This document shows, piece after piece, positions 8,944 to 16,160 of a DNA stretch of 38,693 nucleotides; positions within the stretch are counted from its first letter, which is position 1, and each line of letters starts with the position of its first letter. The stretch is from Saprospiraceae bacterium (GTDB lineage Bacteria; Bacteroidota; Bacteroidia; Chitinophagales; Saprospiraceae). The DNA lies in assembly GCA_020629255.1 (NCBI GenBank), contig JAHDDR010000016.1:1-38693 (forward strand). Direction: 5' to 3'. A model generated the notes under the pieces. That model was not told the DNA's origin, searched no databases, and saw only the letters and a list, made by a program, of their open reading frames with translations. The translations under genes were made by a program, and so were the position numbers.

Positions 8944-9690
8944 TTGTCGGATAGCTTAGTCATCATACCAACCTATAACGAAAAAGAAAACATCTCTGAT
9001 ATCATTGATGCCGTTCTGGCATTGGAAAAAGATTTCCATGTTCTTATTGTTGATGATGGCTCTCCCGATGGTACGGGCCAAATTGTAAAAGACAAACAAA
9101 AACACCTACCCAAACAATTACACCTTTTGGAAAGAAAAGGAAAATTAGGATTGGGAACAGCCTATATTGCTGGGTTCAAATGGGGTTTGGAAAATGGGTA
9201 TGATTATATTTTTGAAATGGATGCTGATTTTTCCCACCCTCCTCAAAAATTATTAGAACTATATTCTGCTTGCCATAACCAAGGAGCAGACATGGCTGTC
9301 GGTTCTCGATGGATTAAAGACGGGGATGTTAAAAATTGGACTACCGACAGAATTATCCTTTCTAGAGGAGCTTCAATTTATGTCCAGCTCATGACATTCA
9401 TGCCCGTAAAAGACCCAACTGCCGGTTTTGTATGCTATACCCGAAAAGTTCTTGAAACCATGGATTTGGATAAAATCAAATTTATTGGTTATGCTTTCCA
9501 AATCGAAATGAAATATGCCATCCATTCCTTAGGCTTCAAAATTCAAGAAATTCCCATCACATTTATTGATCGGGAAAAAGGCGTTTCTAAAATGAGTATG
9601 AAAATTTTCAAGGAAGCGATTGTTGGTGTATTGCAAATGAGGTGGTGGTCATTCTTTCATACCTACCAAAAAAAAACTATTCCTTCATAA
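8944..9690 (+). CDS. Polyprenol-phosphate mannosyltransferase-like GT2 glycosyltransferase
   Basis: A 248-residue family 2 glycosyltransferase resembling the catalytic domain of dolichol-phosphate mannose synthase (DPM1), which moves a hexose from a nucleotide sugar to a polyprenyl phosphate on the cytoplasmic membrane face. Motifs: VIIPTYNEKENI (6-17), LIVDDGSPDGTG (34-45), the metal-binding DAD (93-95) in EMDADFSHPP, VGSRW (about 119-123), and the DPM1-like end QIEMKYAIHSLGFKI followed by KGVSKMS. There are no C-terminal membrane segments, so this is the soluble or peripheral type. The start is TTG (8944), as no ATG gives the complete N-terminal IPTYN strand. An ATG at 8929 in another frame opens a nine-codon frame (MKTILLVG then stop) overlapping this start. 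Donor and acceptor are not known. Confidence 0.9.
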   Translation: MSDSLVIIPTYNEKENISDIIDAVLALEKDFHVLIVDDGSPDGTGQIVKDKQKHLPKQLHLLERKGKLGLGTAYIAGFKWGLENGYDYIFEMDADFSHPPQKLLELYSACHNQGADMAVGSRWIKDGDVKNWTTDRIILSRGASIYVQLMTFMPVKDPTAGFVCYTRKVLETMDLDKIKFIGYAFQIEMKYAIHSLGFKIQEIPITFIDREKGVSKMSMKIFKEAIVGVLQMRWWSFFHTYQKKTIPS

Positions 9691-9702
9691 AAATCGATTG
9701 TC

Positions 9703-10737
9703 ATGATTAAACCTAAAAAACTGAAGAGAGGCGACAAAGTCGCTACCATTTCTCTTTCTTGGGGTGGAGCTGGAGACATTCCACACCGATACCAAGCTGG
9801 GAAGAAACAAATGCAAGAAGAATTTGGCATTGAAGTGGTTGAAACCCAACATGCCCTAAAGCCGGATGCTTGGATTTATAAAAACCCAAAAGCCCGAGCA
9901 GAAGATCTGATGGAGGCGCTAACAGATCCTTCCATAAAAGCTATCATTTCCAATATTGGAGGAGAAGAAAGTATCCGTACCCTACCCTTTGTCGATTTGG
10001 ATATCATTAAAAATAATCCTAAAATTTTTATCGGTTTTTCTGATACTACGGTTACCCATTTTTGTTTTTACAAAGCTGGTGTCACCTCTTTTTATGGAAC
10101 ATCAACACTTGTTGGATTTGCCGAAAACAATGGAATGCATTCCTATCAAGTGGATGATATAAACCGTTCTTTGTTTTCTAGTGGAATCATTGGAAAAATA
10201 AATCCCAATACTGACGGTTGGACTTCAGAGCGACTAGAGTGGACAGAAGAAAAAAACCAAACTATTTCTAGGAAATTAAAGCCATCTTCTGGTTGGCGAT
10301 TCTTGCAAGGAACAGGTATTCACCAAGGAGCATTATTAGGCGGATGCGTTGAGGTATTAGAGTTTTTAAAAGATACTTCGATGTGGGTTAGCCCCGAAGA
10401 ATGGAAAGGGAAAATCATGTTCATCGAAACCTCCGAATGCAAAATGCTCCCGGAGAATTTCAGGTGGATACTTAGAAATTATGCAGCTTCCGGAATATTA
10501 AAGAACATCAATGGCTTAATGGTAGGAAGACCTTATGATGACCTTTATTGGAAAGAATATGACCAGATTTTATTGAAAGTCATCACTGAAGAAGAAGGGC
10601 TTTCCAGCCTACCCATAGTTACCGGAATGGATTTCGGGCACACTTGTCCGGTCTTTACGCTGCCTTATGGCATACAAGCAGAAATCGATTGCGAACAACA
10701 ACATTTTTCCATCATTGAAAGTGCACTAGTGGATTAA
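9703..10737 (+). CDS. S66 family serine peptidase (LD-carboxypeptidase / MccF-like)
   Basis: S66 enzymes include LdcA, which trims the terminal D-Ala from murein tetrapeptides, and MccF, which cleaves microcin C-type peptide-nucleotides. The 344-residue protein has the N-terminal GDKVATISLS strand, the nucleophile elbow IGFSDTT with Ser113, the acid Glu242 in MFIETSE, and His313 in DFGHTCP, a complete S66 triad. No signal peptide, so cytoplasmic. The length and the large insert around residues 160-210 resemble MccF-like members more than compact LdcA (about 300 aa), so murein recycling is less certain than hydrolysis of an aminoacyl or peptidyl-nucleotide-type substrate (inference). It starts 12 bp after the glycosyltransferase and probably shares its transcript. 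Confidence 0.88.
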   Translation: MIKPKKLKRGDKVATISLSWGGAGDIPHRYQAGKKQMQEEFGIEVVETQHALKPDAWIYKNPKARAEDLMEALTDPSIKAIISNIGGEESIRTLPFVDLDIIKNNPKIFIGFSDTTVTHFCFYKAGVTSFYGTSTLVGFAENNGMHSYQVDDINRSLFSSGIIGKINPNTDGWTSERLEWTEEKNQTISRKLKPSSGWRFLQGTGIHQGALLGGCVEVLEFLKDTSMWVSPEEWKGKIMFIETSECKMLPENFRWILRNYAASGILKNINGLMVGRPYDDLYWKEYDQILLKVITEEEGLSSLPIVTGMDFGHTCPVFTLPYGIQAEIDCEQQHFSIIESALVD

Positions 10738-10749
10738 ATCACATACACT

Positions 10750-10790
10750 TTAGAAGGAAGTGAAGTACAAAATAATTCGCTTCCTTCTAA
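10750..10790 (+). repeat. 15-bp hairpin after the S66 peptidase gene
   Basis: TTAGAAGGAAG (10750-10760) pairs with CTTCCTTCTAA (10780-10790), and GAA with TTC after one G-T pair, around an 11-nt loop. The following bases are TTCCTTACC, not a T-run, so it is at best a weak terminator. It ends directly before the promoter of the next gene. Confidence 0.5.
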
Positions 10791-10795
10791 TTCCT

Positions 10796-10803
10796 TACCT
10801 TTG
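10796..10803 (+). promoter_or_regulatory. Predicted promoter (-7 element) for the methyltransferase at 10823
   Basis: TACCTTTG fits TAnnTTTG exactly. The predicted transcript starts near 10809, about 14 nt before the ATG. Confidence 0.55.
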
Positions 10804-10822
10804 CTGACCATAGAAATTGGGC

Positions 10823-11659
10823 ATGCTAAGAAATATCTATTATACACTTCCTCCTAGCCTAAGGTATTGGGCAAGGCGTTTATATTACCTCCCTCTGGAT
10901 AGTTATCAAGGGTGGACGGGACAAAGACATCCTTTACAACCGCCAAAGGGTTTGATTTATACCGGAGACGGTGATTATCTGAAGGAATCCAACAAGCGTT
11001 TGAAGCAACTCCAAGTACATTGCCAATTACAACCCGATTCTTCTATTCTTGATGTCGGGAGCGGCATTGGTCGGATGGCGGTCCCTTTGACGGAGTATTT
11101 GAACCGAGAGGGATCTTACGAAGGGTTCGATGTGGTAAAGATGGGTGTGGATTGGTGCCAGAAAAATATCACCATATTATATCCCAATTTCCGATTCCAA
11201 TATATTCCTTTAATGAATGATTTGTATCGTTCGAAGGGAGAAGATCCAACTACATTTCAGTTTCCCTATCCGGATAATACTTTCGATTCCTGCATCATCA
11301 ATTCCGTTTTCACCCATATGGTGGCCGAAGAAGTGGAGCATTATATGAACGAATTGGGACGGGTCTTAAAAAAGGGAGCCAAAGGAATCATCACTTTTTT
11401 TATCCTTCATGAAGAAAGTAAATCTAATATGGAAAAACATGACGGATTCAAATTCGATTATGATTTTGGGCATTATCGTTTAATGGATGAAAAAGTACAA
11501 TCGGCCAATGTCGCCTTCGAGGAATCGTATTTGTTGAAGAACCTGCTTGCTCAACACGAATTAAAGGAAATACATCGCATTGATGGCTATTGGAGCATCG
11601 GCAAAAAAAGACATGAGAATGATGATTTCCAAGATGTGGTTTTTATAGAAAAGATCTAA
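10823..11659 (+). CDS. Class I SAM-dependent methyltransferase
   Basis: A 278-residue cytoplasmic protein with a Rossmann-fold methyltransferase core. Motif I is ILDVGSGIGR (75-84); an acidic strand-end YEGFDVV follows; the segment PDNTFDSCIINSVFTHM (about 150-166) is the motif IV/post-I region of the methyltransferase 11/25 type. The first 60 residues are basic and aromatic and unlike the core, perhaps for substrate binding or membrane contact. The ATG at 10823 is preferred to a TTG two codons earlier. Its own promoter lies just upstream. The acceptor substrate cannot be inferred; neighbouring glycosyltransferases hint at glycan or lipid modification. Confidence 0.85.
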   Translation: MLRNIYYTLPPSLRYWARRLYYLPLDSYQGWTGQRHPLQPPKGLIYTGDGDYLKESNKRLKQLQVHCQLQPDSSILDVGSGIGRMAVPLTEYLNREGSYEGFDVVKMGVDWCQKNITILYPNFRFQYIPLMNDLYRSKGEDPTTFQFPYPDNTFDSCIINSVFTHMVAEEVEHYMNELGRVLKKGAKGIITFFILHEESKSNMEKHDGFKFDYDFGHYRLMDEKVQSANVAFEESYLLKNLLAQHELKEIHRIDGYWSIGKKRHENDDFQDVVFIEKI

Positions 11660-11684
11660 CCTCCTGATGGAACAGGAGCAGGAG

Positions 11685-12611
11685 TTAGAGCAATAAAATG
11701 GATTGAACCAAAAAGAAAATATAGAAGATGAGCAATAAGGCTCCTTCCCATCGGGAAATTTTAGCTGTCAGTACCATAAATGCCAAGAGAACCGTCAGCA
11801 TCACCATTAGAGGTAAAGAGAAGGTGAGGATACTTTCTTCAATGTATAAGTCTCCAAACAATCTGGCTACACCCATTACCGCATAGGTATTGAAAATATT
11901 AGAACCTATCACATTACCGACAGCCATACCCGACTGCCCTTTCCTTGCCGCACTGATGCTCACCACTACTTCTGGTAATGAAGTTCCTAAAGCCACTACA
12001 GTTTGAGCGATAAAGCCCGAACTTATTTGTGTAATTTCACATACTTCCTGGATGGCATCTATGGTAAATTTTGCTCCCAACCAGACCAAGGCTCCTCCTA
12101 AAACTAAAAAGGCATAATCTTTCCAACCCGATTCTGGTCGTTCTTCTTTATCATCATCCTCATCACTTGAAAAAGAACTGACCAAGAACATGACCAAGCA
12201 AACCAAACAAATGACAGCTTCCCAAAGATCGAATTTGCCATCATAAATCAGAAACCAAAACATGAATGCGGAACCTAAAAGGAGGGGCAAATCCATGTTT
12301 TTGAAATCGACGGGTACCCGTTTGGCAACAATAGCCACCAAACCCAACACCAAAACAATATTGGTGATATTGGAACCTACTACATTTCCGGTTACGATTT
12401 TGGAATCGTCTTGCATTACCGCCGCAATGGAAGATGCCAACTCAGGGAGAGAAGTACCAAAAGCCACAATGGTTACGCCAATAACAAAAGGAGATACTCC
12501 CCAAGACAAGCCAATTTTTTCTGCCGAGTCTACAAACCAATCTGATGCCTTGAGCAAAGCGCCCAAAGCAACCACAAAAATTGCAACTTGTATTAAAATA
12601 GCAGTAGCCAT
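11685..12611 (-). CDS. Calcium/sodium antiporter, CaCA family (YrbG-like)
   Basis: An inner-membrane cation exchanger expected to extrude Ca2+ or exchange it for Na+ or K+. The 308-residue protein has about ten membrane segments and the two inverted alpha-repeats of the family: GTSLPELASS followed by GNVVGSNITNI (about 52-92), and GTSLPEVVVS followed by GNVIGSNIFN (about 207-242). The glutamates in GTSLPE are the ion-coordinating residues. The halves are joined by a cytoplasmic loop rich in D and E (SDEDDDKEERPE, about 149-160), shorter than the regulatory loop of eukaryotic NCX. Monocistronic, with its own promoter. It converges with the methyltransferase at 10823 across only 25 bp. Confidence 0.93.
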   Translation of the reverse strand: MATAILIQVAIFVVALGALLKASDWFVDSAEKIGLSWGVSPFVIGVTIVAFGTSLPELASSIAAVMQDDSKIVTGNVVGSNITNIVLVLGLVAIVAKRVPVDFKNMDLPLLLGSAFMFWFLIYDGKFDLWEAVICLVCLVMFLVSSFSSDEDDDKEERPESGWKDYAFLVLGGALVWLGAKFTIDAIQEVCEITQISSGFIAQTVVALGTSLPEVVVSISAARKGQSGMAVGNVIGSNIFNTYAVMGVARLFGDLYIEESILTFSLPLMVMLTVLLAFMVLTAKISRWEGALLLIFYIFFLVQSILLL

Positions 12612-12660
12612 GTGTTATTCGTATTCTTTTTCAAAAAATGCCCTTTCATCTTTTGCCGTG

Positions 12661-12668
12661 CAAAAGTA
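12661..12668 (-). promoter_or_regulatory. Predicted promoter (-7 element) for the Ca2+/Na+ antiporter
   Basis: The minus strand reads TACTTTTG, an exact TAnnTTTG match 50 bp upstream of the antiporter ATG. Confidence 0.55.
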
Positions 12669-12740
12669 TTCTTTTTTGAGCATTCCGCATGATTCTATTA
12701 GATATTTGCCACTAGTATTTAGATAAAAGAGAGCAAAATT

Positions 12741-13250
12741 TTATTTAGGAAAAGCTTGGAAGCCAAAATTAAGTACAGTTCTAAAGGTTTGTGGTGGGAA
12801 GTTCTGGTATACTAACCCGATTCTGAAAATATATTCTCCGTCAGAAAGTTCTTCTTTGAAGTCTGCAATGCCCGGAATGATATTCAAGGTATTGCCTGTA
12901 TTATTCGGAACCGATTCTATGAATGCCATTTCTATGGGGGTTAGGGATGTATCTTCATCCGGATAAATCTGAATGACAACCCGGCGTATAAAATTAAGAT
13001 TGAAGCCTTCATCATTGGTGAGTTGGGCAAAAGAAGGGTTGATTTTGTCTATTTCTTCCGGGGAATAATCAGGAAGGAATTCGTCCCAATTCACATCTAC
13101 ATGAAAATCATAATAATGGGTATCCCAAGTATTGGAACCGGCAATGATGTTGAAATCTCTGGTGTATATCATATCAATACCGTTGTTGTCTCTACAGGAA
13201 TATTGGCTAAGGAGTAAAAACAACGAAAAAGCAAATACTAATTTTTTCAT
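12741..13250 (-). CDS. Putative lipoprotein of unknown function
   Basis: A 169-residue protein with a hydrophobic N-terminus ending in QYSC at Cys19, consistent with a lipobox. The remainder is a predicted beta-rich domain: DWHYYDF-like aromatic strands, a central helix around EEIDKINPSF, and a C-terminal strand pair (GEYIFRIGL, then TVLNFGFQAF). I do not recognise the family. The ATG follows directly on the TAA of the upstream methyltransferase (TAAATG), so it is the last gene of a three-gene, probably translationally coupled operon. It need not be functionally linked to the two enzymes. Confidence 0.75.
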   Translation of the reverse strand: MKKLVFAFSLFLLLSQYSCRDNNGIDMIYTRDFNIIAGSNTWDTHYYDFHVDVNWDEFLPDYSPEEIDKINPSFAQLTNDEGFNLNFIRRVVIQIYPDEDTSLTPIEMAFIESVPNNTGNTLNIIPGIADFKEELSDGEYIFRIGLVYQNFPPQTFRTVLNFGFQAFPK

Positions 13251-14006
13251 TTATGATTCTTTTACACCTTCAACGATAACGGATAAGCCGATGTTGTTTC
13301 CTAACACCTTATCTACAATCCTGAAAATGGGAACTAAAGCATTGTATAATTTCATTTGTCCGGTTGGTATGACTTCTTTCTTTAAGATGCTACCCGAAAC
13401 GACCCAACCGAGGATGCCCGCAAAATTGAAATACTGGGAACGGGTAATCTTCATATCCGCACCATCGAAGAGTGCTTTGAGTTCTTTTCTGTTATACCTT
13501 TTATAATGTTCCAATGCTACATCGAATTGGTTGTATAGCATTTGATATGCCGGTACAAGGATGACCATCCTTCCGCCGGGTTTCAAGAGTTTTTTGCAAT
13601 TGATGATGGCTAGTTGATCTTCCTTGATATGCTCCACGACATTGAGGGCGAAGATCCCATCGAAGGTTCCTAACTTATCTGCAAAAATGGTATCGAATTC
13701 CGGATGGACGATGTCCATTTCTCCTATTCCCAAAACATGTTCATTCTTTCCGAATTCCCGTCGCAGATAATTACAGTAATTCTGCCTGATATCCGTTAAG
13801 AAAATATTCCTTCCATCTTTGATGAACTCGGAAGAAATATTTCCTATACCACTTCCAATTTCCAATACATTTCCTTCGAAATTTTTAGAAATGGTTTCAT
13901 ACATCCAGCGATTAAAATTAGGAGCGGCAGAAATTGCCTCCAAAGTGCCCATCCCTTCTTCGTCCAATTCCTTGAATTTGAAGGATTTTGTAGAATCGGT
14001 TGCCAT
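13251..14006 (-). CDS. Class I SAM-dependent methyltransferase (operon with GT2)
   Basis: A 251-residue methyltransferase with motif I VLEIGSGIGN (47-56), IFLTDI (motif II, about 69-74) and FDGIFALNVVEHI (motif IV region, about 118-130), then the post-motif LLKPGGRMVILVPAY. A C-terminal stretch around GILGWVVSGSILKKEVI is hydrophobic and may touch the membrane. Its ATG overlaps the stop of the upstream glycosyltransferase by one base (TAATG), so the pair is translationally coupled. Paired GT2 and methyltransferase genes are common in glycan or polyprenyl-linked sugar pathways; the specific acceptor is unknown. Confidence 0.88.
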   Translation of the reverse strand: MATDSTKSFKFKELDEEGMGTLEAISAAPNFNRWMYETISKNFEGNVLEIGSGIGNISSEFIKDGRNIFLTDIRQNYCNYLRREFGKNEHVLGIGEMDIVHPEFDTIFADKLGTFDGIFALNVVEHIKEDQLAIINCKKLLKPGGRMVILVPAYQMLYNQFDVALEHYKRYNRKELKALFDGADMKITRSQYFNFAGILGWVVSGSILKKEVIPTGQMKLYNALVPIFRIVDKVLGNNIGLSVIVEGVKES

Positions 14007-14725
14007 TACTTACTGAATAAATTATATTTCAAAATACAATAGATGGCTCTAAAACCATCCTTCCATCCTATTTTTTTCCCTTCCTCGTAGGAGCGGCCAT
14101 AATAGGAAATACCCACTTCATAAATACGGATATCTTCGATGCGGCTCATTTTAGCGGTCACCTCTGGTTCGAATCCGAAACGCTTCTCCTTCAAACTCAA
14201 GGATTTTATGGTTTCTGTCTTGAACAATTTGTAGCAGGTTTCCATATCCGTGAGGTTCAAATTCGTGAATACATTGGACAACGATGTAAGCCAACGGTTT
14301 CCTATAGAATGCCAAAAGAATAGAATCCGATGAGGCTTGCCTCCCATAAAACGAGAACCATAGACCACATCTGCAAAACCGTCCAGAATGGGTTTGAGTA
14401 GGATGTTGTATTCCTGTGGATCATACTCCAAATCTGCATCTTGTATGATGAGGTAATCGCCTGTGGCATGTTCGATACCTGTGTGGAGAGCGGCTCCTTT
14501 GCCTTGATTCACTTCATGTTCGAAATATCTGATATCCAAGTCGGGATTCGCTTCCATGTATCGTTGTATCGCTCCTTTGGTATCGTCTTTGGAACAATCA
14601 TTAGTGATAATGATTTCGTGGGTCATCCCTTGAATCAAATTGACTGCCTTTATCCTATCGAGGATTAGATGAATGGTTCTTTCCTCGTTGTAAGCCGGCA
14701 TTATAATGGATAGCTTCTGGGCCAT
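14006..14725 (-). CDS. GT2 glycosyltransferase, polyprenyl-phosphate glucosyltransferase type
   Basis: A 239-residue family 2 glycosyltransferase close in pattern to dolichyl- or undecaprenyl-phosphate glucosyl/mannosyl transferases. Motifs: SIIMPAYNEERTI (6-18), IIITNDCSKDDT (38-49), the NQGKGAALHTGI segment (73-84), metal-binding DAD (96-98) in IIQDADLEYDP, and YGSRFMGGKPHR (about 121-132). The DMETCYKLF segment (about 159-167) is a family hallmark. There are no C-terminal transmembrane helices. First gene of a three-gene minus-strand operon with its own promoter. Together with the DPM1-like enzyme at 8944 the window holds two candidate polyprenol-phosphate sugar synthases. Confidence 0.9.
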   Translation of the reverse strand: MAQKLSIIMPAYNEERTIHLILDRIKAVNLIQGMTHEIIITNDCSKDDTKGAIQRYMEANPDLDIRYFEHEVNQGKGAALHTGIEHATGDYLIIQDADLEYDPQEYNILLKPILDGFADVVYGSRFMGGKPHRILFFWHSIGNRWLTSLSNVFTNLNLTDMETCYKLFKTETIKSLSLKEKRFGFEPEVTAKMSRIEDIRIYEVGISYYGRSYEEGKKIGWKDGFRAIYCILKYNLFSK

Positions 14726-14753
14726 TTTTACTATACTTGATTTATTTGTGCAG

Positions 14754-14761
14754 CAAAGTTA
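14754..14761 (-). promoter_or_regulatory. Predicted promoter (-7 element) for the GT2-methyltransferase-lipoprotein operon
   Basis: The minus strand reads TAACTTTG, an exact TAnnTTTG match 29 bp upstream of the ATG and immediately downstream of the ompH terminator. Confidence 0.6.
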
Positions 14762-14765
14762 ACAT

Positions 14766-14798
14766 AAAAAAAGAGCATTGGCATAACCGCCAATGCTC
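14766..14798 (-). terminator. Rho-independent terminator after the uppS-bamA-ompH-ompH unit
   Basis: GAGCATTGGC (14773-14782 in complement) and GCCAATGCTC (14789-14798) form a perfect 10-bp stem with a 6-nt loop. Read on the minus strand it is followed by seven T. Confidence 0.95.
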
Positions 14799-14833
14799 CG
14801 AATCAAATTAGTTTGGTTTCAGTTACGGATTTA

Positions 14834-15346
14834 TTACATCCCCAACTTAGTTTTCACTGCGGGAGTGATATCGTCTTCGGGTTTTGCATACAACAAAACA
14901 CCTGTGCTTGTATCAAATATATATTGGAAGCCTTGTTCGGCAGCCACATCGTCTATGGCTTTTTGTACATTTTCAAGGATAGGCTTTATCAATTCTTCTC
15001 TTTTGGATGCCAATTGAGCCATCATATCTTGCTCATATTTCATGATTTTCTGTTCTTCAGCCATCATGGTTTTCATTTCTGCATCTGCTTGTACCTGAGA
15101 CAATGTTCCTTCTTGGTAACGACGTTCCAAATCTGCACGTTTGGTTTGGTAGTCTTCCAACATTTGCTGTCCTTTCTTTTGCAATTGTTTCTGTAGTGCT
15201 TCCAATTTTGCATCGGCTCTTTGTACATCAGGCATTTCCATTAGGATAGCTTGTGAATTAGTATAACCAAATTTTTGTGCTTGTGCTGTGAATGCGAAAG
15301 TTGCCACAAGTAACCACATGATGCTATAACGGATTATCTTAGTCAT
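14834..15346 (-). CDS. OmpH/Skp-family periplasmic chaperone (second copy)
   Basis: Skp holds unfolded outer-membrane proteins in the periplasm and delivers them to the BAM complex. This 170-residue protein has a signal peptide (cleavage near TAQAQ), the KFGYTNSQAIL beta strand typical of the OmpH N-terminus, a long charged coiled coil (about 45-135; the Skp tentacles) and a C-terminal trimerisation strand region ending YIFDTSTGVLLYAKPEDDI. It is 54 bp downstream of its paralogue and before a strong terminator, so it is the last gene of the bamA cluster. Confidence 0.93.
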   Translation of the reverse strand: MTKIIRYSIMWLLVATFAFTAQAQKFGYTNSQAILMEMPDVQRADAKLEALQKQLQKKGQQMLEDYQTKRADLERRYQEGTLSQVQADAEMKTMMAEEQKIMKYEQDMMAQLASKREELIKPILENVQKAIDDVAAEQGFQYIFDTSTGVLLYAKPEDDITPAVKTKLGM

Positions 15347-15400
15347 GTTCTTTCAATTTAAAATGTGAAATTGTTCTCTCTATTTAGATTTAAAAAGATA

Positions 15401-15910
15401 TTATTTAAGTGTAGACTTCACTTCTGAGGTCTTGTCGTATCTGGGGTTGGTGAATAAAAGCCCTGCACTTCCACCTTTATCGAAGATAAAATCATATCCT
15501 TTTTTCTCGGCATATGCTTCGATGGCATTGTACACTTTATCTTGTATGGGTCTTACCAATTCTTGACGTTTCTTAAACAGAGCGCCTTCCGGTCCGAATT
15601 TCTTTTTCTGGAAATCCCTCATTTCTTTTTCCTTCCTCATGATTTCATCTTCACGAGCCAGTTTTGCATCATCACTCAATAGTACCAATTCAGACTGGTA
15701 TTTGTTGTATAGACCACGGATTTCATCTCTCATCTGGTCGACCTGTTGTTTCCATTGGGTAGCTATCTGATCCAATTCTTTTTGGGCGGCTTGATAGTCT
15801 TCCATACTTTCAAGGATTTGTACTACATCTACACAAGCGATACGTTGTGCTTGGACACTTCCTAAAAAAGTCATACTCATTAAAGCAAATACGAGTGCTA
15901 ATTTTTTCAT
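15401..15910 (-). CDS. OmpH/Skp-family periplasmic chaperone (first copy)
   Basis: A paralogue of the next gene, with the same plan: signal peptide (MKKLALVFALMSM..., cleavage after VQA), a short strand RIACVDVVQIL, a long coiled coil (about 35-120) and a C-terminal YDFIFDKGGSAGLLFTNPRYD strand region. I chose the ATG at 15910 because an in-frame ATG at 15931 only adds seven residues before the signal peptide. Two tandem OmpH genes after bamA are a recurrent Bacteroidota layout. A 250-bp gap separates it from bamA. TAATTTTG at 15966-15973 (minus strand) may give it an extra promoter. Confidence 0.92.
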   Translation of the reverse strand: MKKLALVFALMSMTFLGSVQAQRIACVDVVQILESMEDYQAAQKELDQIATQWKQQVDQMRDEIRGLYNKYQSELVLLSDDAKLAREDEIMRKEKEMRDFQKKKFGPEGALFKKRQELVRPIQDKVYNAIEAYAEKKGYDFIFDKGGSAGLLFTNPRYDKTSEVKSTLK

Positions 15911-15965
15911 CCTTATACTTATGTTTTGCAAATGTTATTGGTGGAATATATCCTCTTTATGATAT

Positions 15966-15973
15966 CAAAATTA
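15966..15973 (-). promoter_or_regulatory. Possible internal promoter ahead of the two ompH genes
   Basis: The minus strand reads TAATTTTG, which fits TAnnTTTG and lies 55 bp before the chosen ATG, in the unusually long gap between bamA and ompH. No matching -33 element is seen. Confidence 0.35.
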
Positions 15974-16160
15974 CAGCTTTCTTAGTTCCTTTTCTAGTTG
16001 CTACCTTTCTATGAAAGTGCAAAGGAAAGGCTTTTTATTAAAAACTTTAAGAATTAGTACAGTATTATATTGATATTCAATATTAATTAGGAAATCTCGT
16101 CTTGAAATGACCCTAATTTTTAACCTTCATTTAACGTCACTTGTATTTTTGAAAGAGTCA

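Noticed and set aside
11661-11678. CTCCTG/CAGGAG hairpin between convergent genes
   Set aside because: A 6-bp stem with no T-run on either strand; too weak to call a terminator.
13819-14016. Short plus-strand open frames opposite the methyltransferase, BamA and other genes
   Set aside because: They mirror real minus-strand genes and lack recognisable protein features or start regions.
16144-16151. TATTTTTG on the plus strand just past the 3' end of bamA
   Set aside because: An exact TAnnTTTG match, but it points into bamA antisense, has no downstream plus-strand gene and no clear -33 element; such 6-position matches occur by chance in AT-rich DNA.
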